Shown: positions 7,099-12,237 of the stretch, piece after piece
How positions within the stretch are numbered: the first letter of the stretch is position 1
Layout: every line of letters begins with the position of its first letter
From: an uncultured Rothia sp.
GTDB lineage: Bacteria; Actinomycetota; Actinomycetes; Actinomycetales; Micrococcaceae
Reading direction: 5' to 3'
DNA: 13,689 nt
Assembly (NCBI GenBank): GCA_937935205.1
Contig: CALGXU010000013.1
Location: 1-13,689 of the forward strand
Made by a program: the position numbers and the translations under genes
The notes under the pieces: generated by a model
Databases searched by the model: none
Told to the model about the DNA's origin: nothing
What the model saw: the letters and a program-made list of their open reading frames with translations, nothing else

Positions 7099-7165
7099 CG
7101 GTGTGTCTCTTTCGCTGCAGGTTTTCTACCGCGGTCGGTGACAGCAAGCATCGGGCAGATGCGGC

Positions 7166-7183
7166 ATTGAAAGGCTTTTCAAT
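7166..7183. promoter_or_regulatory. Inverted repeat upstream of the unknown gene
   Basis: ATTGAAA (7166-7172) and TTTCAAT (7177-7183) form perfect 7-bp arms around a 4-bp centre, between the rdgB-side terminator and the start of the unknown gene. On the minus strand TTGAAA could double as a -35 element, though no good -10 follows. It may be an operator or only a small hairpin. Confidence 0.35.
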
Positions 7184-7187
7184 AGCA

Positions 7188-7225
7188 AAACTCGCCTGCC
7201 GAAGGTACCTTCAGCAGACGAGTTT
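7188..7225 (-). terminator. Terminator of the clpS-rdgB block
   Basis: AAACTCG (7188-7194) pairs with CGAGTTT (7219-7225). The stem continues inward to the palindrome GAAGGTACCTTC (7201-7212) with two mismatches, giving 17 base pairs. On the minus strand it is followed by TTTTGC, and on the plus strand by TTTCTT, so it may act in both directions. It lies 220 bp past the rdgB stop and is the first strong hairpin after that gene. Confidence 0.85.
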
Positions 7226-7329
7226 CTTGGGTGTCACTAACCTTGAGGTAAAGCTTCTCACACTATTGTGCCTTTAATTGGTATCTCTGTGGGGGATTTT
7301 AGAGGGATGCGTGAAAAAATCGCACCCAA

Positions 7330-7355
7330 CCCCGCGTATTCACCCCGCGTTTTCA
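7330..7355. repeat. 13-bp tandem duplication downstream of rdgB
   Basis: CCCCGCGTATTCA (7330-7342) and CCCCGCGTTTTCA (7343-7355) abut and differ at one base; three further C residues continue the pattern. The copies lie in the untranslated stretch between rdgB and its terminator. Confidence 0.9.
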
Positions 7356-7426
7356 CCCAACAGAGCGGCGCAGTAAGACCTGCGCAGTGAGACAGGCACA
7401 GCGAGTAGGCTCTGGCGCCTCAGCGA

Positions 7427-7448
7427 CGGTTTTAGACAGCGGTTTTAG
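7427..7448. repeat. CGGTTTTAG repeat at the rdgB stop codon
   Basis: The 9-mer CGGTTTTAG occurs at 7427-7435 and 7440-7448 with a 13-bp period. The second copy contains the rdgB stop codon (TAA on the minus strand at 7445-7447). Unlike the parE and MBL cases the period is not a multiple of three, so no second in-frame stop is made. Confidence 0.75.
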
Positions 7449-8101
7449 GAGACCAGCGCGGCAGCAATCTGAGGAATCAGCGCCTCAAAAGCACGCGCAC
7501 GGTGGCTAATCGAGTTCTTAATCTCGGCGGGAATCTCAGCGCACGACTTGCCAGCGTACTGACCCTCGTACAGGGCGTTCTCACCGTTCAGCTCCACGGG
7601 GCGCAGAATCGGATCGTAACCGAAGCCGCCCTCCCCCGCCGGTGCAGTCAGCAGCTCGCCGGGCAGCTCGCCGTACTCGGCCGCCTCAAAACCGTTCGGG
7701 GAGGCAACCGACGCCGCGCAGCAGAACTTCGCGCCGCGGTGCTCGGCAGGAATATCGCTCAGCTGAGCCAGCAACAGGTTCAGGTTCGCGGTGTCATCAC
7801 CGTGGCTACCCGCCCAGCGCGCCGAGAAAATACCGGGGGCGCCGTTGAGCACATCCACCGACAGACCGGAATCGTCAGCAATAGCGACCAGACCGGTTGC
7901 CTCGGCAACAGCGCGCGCCTTCAGCAGGGAGTTCTCAGCGAAGGTCACGCCAGTCTCGGGAACGTCGGGTGCGTTCACGCTGGATGCGTCCACGACCTGG
8001 GTGTCAACGTCCAGGCCGTCAATGCGTCCGCGCAGAATCTCGCGTAGCTCCTTGAGCTTGCCCTTATTGTGGCTTGCCAGAACAATCTTTGCGTCTGCCA
8101 T
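7445..8101 (-). CDS. rdgB: XTP/dITP pyrophosphatase (RdgB/HAM1 family)
   Basis: Encodes 218 residues, about the usual family length. It hydrolyses non-canonical purine triphosphates (dITP, XTP) to monophosphate and pyrophosphate, keeping them out of nucleic acids. Signatures in order are the substrate loop SHNKGKLKEL at residues 10-19, ETGVTFAENSLLKA near 50-63, and the ADDSGLSVDVLNGAPGIFSA block with its metal-binding acidic pair. The GEGGFGYDPI base-recognition loop and C-terminal ISHRARAFEAL follow. The ATG has AAGGAG upstream. It lies 38 bp behind rph, the common actinobacterial order, and is the last gene before the terminator at 7188-7225. Confidence 0.97.
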   Translation of the reverse strand: MADAKIVLASHNKGKLKELREILRGRIDGLDVDTQVVDASSVNAPDVPETGVTFAENSLLKARAVAEATGLVAIADDSGLSVDVLNGAPGIFSARWAGSHGDDTANLNLLLAQLSDIPAEHRGAKFCCAASVASPNGFEAAEYGELPGELLTAPAGEGGFGYDPILRPVELNGENALYEGQYAGKSCAEIPAEIKNSISHRARAFEALIPQIAAALVS

Positions 8102-8139
8102 GGTTTCTCCTTATCGACGGAACTAGTTACCGGGACGGG

Positions 8140-8871
8140 TTAGTGTGCCAGTGCTTCACGCTGAATCTGAGCCAGCTCTGCGGTGCCTTCCAGCGCCAGG
8201 TCGAGCAGGCTGTTGAGCTCGTCGCGGTCGAAAGGCGCGCCCTCGGCGGTGCCCTGAACCTCAACAAACTTGCCGCTGCCGGTGACGACCACGTTCATAT
8301 CGGTCTCGGCGCGCACGTCCTCGGTGTAGGGCAGATCCAGCATGGGGGTGCCGTCAATAATGCCCACCGAAATTGCGGACACCGAATCGATCAGCGGGTT
8401 CGCCTTAGCGGGCAGAATCTTCTGCTCCTTCGCCCAAGAAATAGCGTCAGCCAGCGCCACGTATGCGCCGGTAATAGAAGCGGTGCGGGTACCGCCGTCA
8501 GCCTGCAGAACGTCACAGTCGAGCACGATAGTGTTCTCGCCCAGCTCGTCCATGTTGATGACCGCACGCAGGGAGCGACCAATCAGGCGAGAAATCTCGT
8601 GGGTGCGGCCGCCCACGCGGCCCTTCAGCGACTCGCGCGAAGAACGGGTGTTGGTGGCGCGCGGCAGCATCGCGTACTCGGCGGTCACCCAGCCCTTACC
8701 TTCGCCCTTGAGCCAGCGCGGCACGCCCTCGGTGAAGGATGCGGTGCACAGCACGCGGGTGTTTCCAAACTCGATGAGGGCGGAACCCTCGGCGTTGCGG
8801 GACCAGCCGCGGGTAATGGTGATGGGGCGCAGTTCGTTGAGGGCGCGGCCGTCTTCGCGGGTTGCAGTCAT
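8140..8871 (-). CDS. rph: Ribonuclease PH
   Basis: Encodes 243 residues, full length for RNase PH, a phosphorolytic 3'-5' exoribonuclease that trims tRNA 3' ends as a hexameric ring. It opens with REDGRALNELRPITI (residues 5-19). Visible family signatures include GSALIEFGNTRVLCTAS, the basic-rich RGTHE-type region (here GGRTHEISRLIGRSLRA), DCDVLQADGGTRTASITGAYVAL, and the active-site stretch near DLPYTEDVRAETDMNVV. The ATG is preceded by AAGGAG at ideal spacing. It follows the MBL-fold gene by about 100 bp without a terminator and precedes rdgB by 38 bp, so it sits mid-operon. Confidence 0.98.
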   Translation of the reverse strand: MTATREDGRALNELRPITITRGWSRNAEGSALIEFGNTRVLCTASFTEGVPRWLKGEGKGWVTAEYAMLPRATNTRSSRESLKGRVGGRTHEISRLIGRSLRAVINMDELGENTIVLDCDVLQADGGTRTASITGAYVALADAISWAKEQKILPAKANPLIDSVSAISVGIIDGTPMLDLPYTEDVRAETDMNVVVTGSGKFVEVQGTAEGAPFDRDELNSLLDLALEGTAELAQIQREALAH

Positions 8872-8953
8872 GGGTTCTCCTTAGGTCTGTCTGTTGGTTC
8901 TGTGTTAGTAGTCTTAGTGCTGGTGCGAAAAGGCGTGTACGGGGTTCTTACAC

Positions 8954-8995
8954 CTAGTCCAGCTCGGGTTTAGTCTAGTCCAGCTCTGGTTTAGG
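8954..8995 (-). repeat. 21-bp tandem duplication carrying the MBL gene stop
   Basis: The 21-bp unit at 8954-8974 is repeated at 8975-8995; the first 20 positions differ at one base only. On the coding strand the units read Pro-Lys-Pro-Glu-Leu-Asp-TAG and then Thr-Lys-Pro-Glu-Leu-Asp-TAG. Because 21 is a multiple of three, the second TAG is in frame with the first. Confidence 0.95.
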
Positions 8996-9868
8996 GAGCG
9001 CAATCGCGGTGTTCAGCGGCGGGTCAAGCACCTCCACCACATTCAGGGTGGACGTGACCGGGTGAGCCTCTGTCGGGCGCGGGTAGATGCGGTAGCTTGC
9101 CGCCATTTCGGCAATGCCGACCGGGCCGGAGAAAGCACTGCGCGCCTCCGCGCGGGCGATGTCCGGGTCGTTCCACACGGGCAGGTGGGTCAGTAGCAGG
9201 TTACGCACGCCCGCCTCCTGCGCTGCCTCACCGGCACGCTTACCGGTCAGGTGAATACCGCGCAGGGCGTCATCGCGGCCCTCCTGGTAGGCAGCCTCGC
9301 ACAGGAACAGGTCGGCACCGCGCGCGGCCTTAATCAGACCCTCGCACAGGTCGGTATCACCCGAGTACGCGAAAATCGTGTGACCCTCGCGGTCGTTGCA
9401 GGTGATGCGCAGGGCGTAGGGATCCTTCGAGGGGTGCACCACGCGGAAGGGTTCCACGCGGAACGGGCCAATCTGCACGGGCTCACCCTCAGTCCAGGTG
9501 TGGTACTCGAACTCGGTGCTCATACCCGGATCCGGGTCCAGGCCGTGAGTCGCCGAAAGGTACTCGTTAATCGCGGCGGGACCGTACAGCGGAATGCGGC
9601 CCTTGGGCCAGCCGCGCGGATCCCATTTGACCGCCACGTGCAGACCGGACAGGTCAATGCAGTGGTCCGGGTGCAGATGCGAAATCAGGATCGCGTCGAT
9701 ATCGCTCAGGTCGATATGGCGCTGGAGCATTCCAAGGGAGCCATTGCCCATGTCCATGATGATGCGCCAGGTTCGACCCGCGAAGTCCGTGGCGGTGAGC
9801 ATGTAGCAACTAGCCGGTGAGACGGGGCCGGGAAAGGAACCCGTGCAACCGATAACGGTTAGACGCAT
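8975..9868 (-). CDS. Metallo-beta-lactamase-fold hydrolase (RNase Z/phosphodiesterase-like)
   Basis: Encodes 297 residues with the full di-zinc metallo-beta-lactamase set. The core motif HLHPDH is at 64-69 (His64, His66, Asp68, His69). Further metal ligands are probably His145 (VVHPSKDP), Asp171 (YSGDTD) and His228 (LLTHLP); His206 (GIHLTG) matches the conserved position before the last strand. The layout resembles the RNase Z and cyclic-nucleotide phosphodiesterase branch, and a gene of this kind conventionally sits between murI and rph in actinobacteria. The real substrate is not settled by sequence. The ATG overlaps the murI end by 10 bp (ATGCGTCTAA), with AAGGACG upstream inside murI, implying translational coupling. 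The stop is TAG within a 21-bp duplicated unit. Confidence 0.9.
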   Translation of the reverse strand: MRLTVIGCTGSFPGPVSPASCYMLTATDFAGRTWRIIMDMGNGSLGMLQRHIDLSDIDAILISHLHPDHCIDLSGLHVAVKWDPRGWPKGRIPLYGPAAINEYLSATHGLDPDPGMSTEFEYHTWTEGEPVQIGPFRVEPFRVVHPSKDPYALRITCNDREGHTIFAYSGDTDLCEGLIKAARGADLFLCEAAYQEGRDDALRGIHLTGKRAGEAAQEAGVRNLLLTHLPVWNDPDIARAEARSAFSGPVGIAEMAASYRIYPRPTEAHPVTSTLNVVEVLDPPLNTAIALPKPELD

Positions 9869-10914
9869 GAGGAGTCGTCCTTAGTGGTGGTGCCGGAAAA
9901 TTCAGTGCCTGCGGTAGCCTCCGCTACCTGGTCGGATTCTGCCTCGTCATCGCCGAGGTTAATGTTGCGGTGCGCCGCGAGCATTTCGGGAGTGATGGCG
10001 GCAAGCGAGCCGGTCGGGTAGCGTTCCGCCACGGAGCTGGTGTGGCGCACGTTGGTGACCTCGGGGCCGAGGAATCGGCGCGCCAGGTGCGAGAACGTCT
10101 CAGATTCGCCGGTGGCGAGGAATTCGTGGTGCGGGTTTTCCTCGGGGACCGGGCTTTCAATGGCATGGTTGAGCAGTTCGCGGTACACGTCCTTCGCGGT
10201 CTCATCCGCGGAGGAAACGAGGGTGACATCCTCACCCATGATGTAGGAAATCACGCCGGCCAGCAGCGGGTAGTGGGTACAACCGAGCACGAGGGTGTCC
10301 ACGCCTGCGTCCTTGAGCGGCTGCAGGTACTCGCGGGCGGTCTCCAGCAGCTCGGGGCCGGAGGTAATGCCCTTCTCCACGAACTCCACGAAGCGCGGGC
10401 ACGCCACCGAGTGCACCTCAAGGTTCGGGGTGATCGCGAAAGTGTCCTCGTAGGCGCGGGAGGTGACGGTCGCCTCCGTCGCAATCACGCCGATCTTGCG
10501 GTTGCGGGTTGCGGCGAGCGCACGGCGGGCGGCGGGCTGGATCACCTCGATGACGGGGATGCCGTACTGGCGAGTGTAGCGTTCGCGGGCGTCGCGGAGC
10601 ACCGCTGCGGAGGCGGTGTTACAGGCGATGACGAGCATTTTCACGCCGGAGTCGACGAGTTCGTCCATGATGCGCAGTGCGTTGGCGCGCACCTCAGCGA
10701 TTTTGAGGGGGCCGTAGGGGCCGTGCGCGGTGTCGCCGACGTAGATGATGCGTTCGTGAGGCAGCTGGTCCATGATGGCGCGTGCCACGGTGAGTCCGCC
10801 GACGCCGGAGTCGAAGACGCCAATGGGCGCTGCGGCGGTGGGGCCTACGGGCGCGGGGCTTCCCCAGGGGGTGCGGGCACGGTAGGGATTTGTTGCGTCG
10901 ATGCTGTCACTCAT
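9859..10914 (-). CDS. murI: Glutamate racemase
   Basis: Encodes 351 residues. It interconverts L- and D-glutamate in the cytoplasm, supplying D-Glu for peptidoglycan. The conserved elements are FDSGVGGLTV from residue 34 (Asp35), GDTAHGPYG at 60-68, the first catalytic cysteine Cys98 in ACNTAS, and the second, Cys212, in GCTHYPLL. The family usually runs to about 270 residues; here there is an extra ~30-residue N-terminal arm rich in Pro and Ala and a ~35-residue acidic Ser/Thr-rich tail (from about 318). The ATG start has AGGTG upstream, but an internal start nearer residue 27 is not excluded. It overlaps the MBL gene by 10 bp. About 200 bp separate it from the DUF2017 gene. Confidence 0.96.
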   Translation of the reverse strand: MSDSIDATNPYRARTPWGSPAPVGPTAAAPIGVFDSGVGGLTVARAIMDQLPHERIIYVGDTAHGPYGPLKIAEVRANALRIMDELVDSGVKMLVIACNTASAAVLRDARERYTRQYGIPVIEVIQPAARRALAATRNRKIGVIATEATVTSRAYEDTFAITPNLEVHSVACPRFVEFVEKGITSGPELLETAREYLQPLKDAGVDTLVLGCTHYPLLAGVISYIMGEDVTLVSSADETAKDVYRELLNHAIESPVPEENPHHEFLATGESETFSHLARRFLGPEVTNVRHTSSVAERYPTGSLAAITPEMLAAHRNINLGDDEAESDQVAEATAGTEFSGTTTKDDSSCV

Positions 10915-11068
10915 GTGTCACCTACACTTCGTTATCGGTCGGGTACCACGTTCTATGCTAACTCGCTAAGATTACCCTTTTAGTTCGTTCGGCGGTTAGA
11001 TGAGTCGAGAACCACCATTATGTGGTTGTATATGACGATAGTTTGAGGGGTAATTCGAAAAATTCGTT

Positions 11069-11116
11069 CTATTCTTGCTCGTCTGCCCCGCCAGGTGCTC
11101 CGCCGGGTGCTTCCTA
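11069..11116 (-). other. In-frame coding-like tail after the DUF2017 stop
   Basis: Past the TAG at 11114-11116 the frame continues for 14 sense codons (Glu-Ala-Pro-Gly-Gly-Ala-Pro-Gly-Gly-Ala-Asp-Glu-Gln-Glu) before a second TAG at 11069-11071. The middle is a 12-bp tandem duplication (plus strand 11088-11099 and 11100-11111, one mismatch). Both stops sit in the same AAGAATAG context. This may be the former C-terminus cut off by a GAG-to-TAG change. Confidence 0.6.
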
Positions 11117-11689
11117 TTCTTCGTCGTCCAGCCCGTCAAGCATGGCGAGCATGAGCGAATCCTGAACCCAGGAGACGAAGTTGTACACCACAGCCATGTA
11201 CTCTTCCTGGGTCTCAATTTCGGAAGGGTCGGTGAACGCCGCAATATCTTCTGCGGTGTCTTCGTCCACGATGTAGAGGCGGTCGGCGAGCACCAGGCGA
11301 ATGTCACCGAGCGCGGCAGCCCAGGCGCGGGCGTGTTCCTCGTTCAGGCGCAGGTCGCTGGATTCAATGTCGAAGGCGAGCATGGCGAGGTTCGCGCGTT
11401 TGGTTTCACGCAGGTCGCGTTCGGTGTAGCGGCGGTATTCGGCGGCGGTCTCGTTGTCGCTGCTTGCGGCGGGGAGCAGGCGTGCTACAGCGCTGTCGGC
11501 GGGGATGGTGGGGTTTTCGGTGATGCCGACCAGCGCCTCTAGCGGGTCGACGGTGCCGCCGTCGGCGGTGGTATCTGCCGGGCGCAGCAGCGCGCGCACG
11601 TCTTCGGCGAGTTCGCGGATCAGGTCGCGTTCGGCGGGTTCGAAGGAGGCGGTGTAGCCTCCGGGGGTGCGGCGGAAGGGTCGCGCCAT
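11114..11689 (-). CDS. DUF2017 family protein
   Basis: Encodes 191 residues of an actinobacterial family of unknown function that regularly follows clpS. It starts MARPFRRTPGGY and is otherwise a mostly helical, acidic protein without catalytic motifs; the helix WVQDSLMLAMLDGLDDEE ends the chain. The start ATG shares one base with the clpS stop (TAATG), so the two are translationally coupled and probably work in the same setting, possibly ClpS-linked proteolysis; that is inference from order only. In mycobacteria mec, cysO and cysM follow before murI; here only about 200 bp without a gene separate it from murI. The TAG stop is followed by an in-frame coding-like tail to a second TAG. Confidence 0.88.
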   Translation of the reverse strand: MARPFRRTPGGYTASFEPAERDLIRELAEDVRALLRPADTTADGGTVDPLEALVGITENPTIPADSAVARLLPAASSDNETAAEYRRYTERDLRETKRANLAMLAFDIESSDLRLNEEHARAWAAALGDIRLVLADRLYIVDEDTAEDIAAFTDPSEIETQEEYMAVVYNFVSWVQDSLMLAMLDGLDDEE

Positions 11690-12009
11690 TAGTTTTCTAC
11701 TTTCTCGAAGGTTGCCAGCAGGCCCCAGGCGTGCATTGCCTGGGTGTGTTTTTCGGCGTCTTCGCGCGAGCCGGTGAAGACGATTGCTTTGCCGTTATTG
11801 TGCACCTGCAGCATGAGCTCTTCGGCGCGGGCGCGGGAGTAGCCAAAGTGACTGCGGAAGACGTAGGACACGTAGGTCATGAGGTTGACGGGGTCGTTCC
11901 AGACGATGACTTTCCAGGGGGTGTCTGTGGCGAGGATGTTCTCCAGGGCGGTGTCGAGGTCGGTGTCCTCGAGGGTTCCGGTGGAGAGGGTCACGGCGGT
12001 AGTGTTCAT
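11689..12009 (-). CDS. clpS: ATP-dependent Clp protease adaptor ClpS
   Basis: Encodes 106 residues, normal for the family. ClpS delivers N-degron substrates with bulky hydrophobic N-terminal residues to the Clp chaperone (ClpC1 in actinobacteria). An ~30-residue flexible N-terminal arm precedes the core. The core shows WNDPVNLMTYVSYVF at 37-51, whose Asn38 and Asp39 bind the substrate N-terminus, and VHNNGKAIVFTGSREDAE at 69-86 with His70 in the conserved pocket position. AAAGGA lies just upstream of the ATG and a TATAAT sits at 12038-12043, so this is likely the first gene of the minus-strand block. It is divergent from pncB, a common actinobacterial pairing. Confidence 0.96.
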   Translation of the reverse strand: MNTTAVTLSTGTLEDTDLDTALENILATDTPWKVIVWNDPVNLMTYVSYVFRSHFGYSRARAEELMLQVHNNGKAIVFTGSREDAEKHTQAMHAWGLLATFEKVEN

Positions 12010-12037
12010 TGGTTTCCTTTGCGGCCGGTTCCCTTTG

Positions 12038-12043
12038 ATTATA
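12038..12043 (-). promoter_or_regulatory. -10 element of the clpS promoter
   Basis: On the minus strand this is a perfect TATAAT preceded by CG. It predicts a leader of about 20 nt holding AAAGGA before the clpS ATG. No good -35 is seen at 17-18 bp (the region is G-rich), so it may act as an extended or activator-dependent promoter. Short repeats lie right upstream. Confidence 0.6.
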
Positions 12044-12051
12044 CGGGCGGG

Positions 12052-12101
12052 TCTGTGTTGCCCCCGTGTTACTTCTGTGTTGCCCCGGTGCTGCCCCGGT
12101 G
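12052..12101. repeat. Nested direct repeats in the clpS-pncB gap
   Basis: TCTGTGTTGCCCC occurs identically at 12052-12064 and 12074-12086 (22-bp period). TTGCCCCGGTG (12080-12090) is followed directly by CTGCCCCGGTG (12091-12101), an 11-bp tandem pair with one mismatch. They occupy the place of the -35 region of the clpS promoter. Confidence 0.85.
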
Positions 12102-12225
12102 TTTATCCTGGTTTGCTCCCGCACAGAGTGCTGGTAATTTGTCATACTACAGCACTTAGAGTCAAGAATACTTTATGTAGTGATTGACACGCCGACTCAA
12201 GAGGAAAAATACCCTAATCCCCCAC

Positions 12226-12231
12226 TACAAT
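12226..12231 (+). promoter_or_regulatory. -10 element giving a leaderless pncB mRNA
   Basis: TACAAT ends six bases before the pncB ATG. No ribosome binding site precedes that ATG. In actinobacteria a TANNNT element at this distance usually marks transcripts that begin at the start codon, so a leaderless message is likely. ACTACA at 12224-12229 overlaps it and recurs at 12146-12151, with an inverted copy TGTAGT at 12176-12181, possibly regulator half-sites. Confidence 0.6.
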
Positions 12232-12237
12232 AAACAC

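Larger units (their letters stand above)
7099..7444 (-). other. Gap between rdgB and the unknown gene (346 bp, no gene)
   Basis: Reading away from rdgB, the gap holds a repeat of CGGTTTTAG around the rdgB stop (7427-7448), a 13-bp tandem pair (7330-7355), and the long hairpin terminator at 7188-7225. Next comes the inverted repeat ATTGAAA/TTTCAAT at 7166-7183, just above the unknown gene. That last element could be an operator or part of the promoter of the unknown gene. No open frame here looks coding. Confidence 0.6.

Noticed and set aside
7201..7212. AAGGTACC recurring at 3083, 3373 and 7202 as a dispersed element
   Set aside because: The shared core is too short. One copy is the tip of a terminator, one belongs to the 10-bp array and one is isolated, so a common origin cannot be supported.
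11010..11027. Hairpin AACCAC/GTGGTT between DUF2017 and murI as a terminator
   Set aside because: The stem is only 6 bp and no T-tract follows on the minus strand; the block is probably read through into murI, or murI has its own promoter.
12184..12189. A perfect TTGACA as the -35 of pncB
   Set aside because: It lacks a -10 at 16-18 bp (the best TANNNT there is 20 bp away), and it is too far (36 bp) from the TACAAT near the ATG. It may still contribute to an alternative start.
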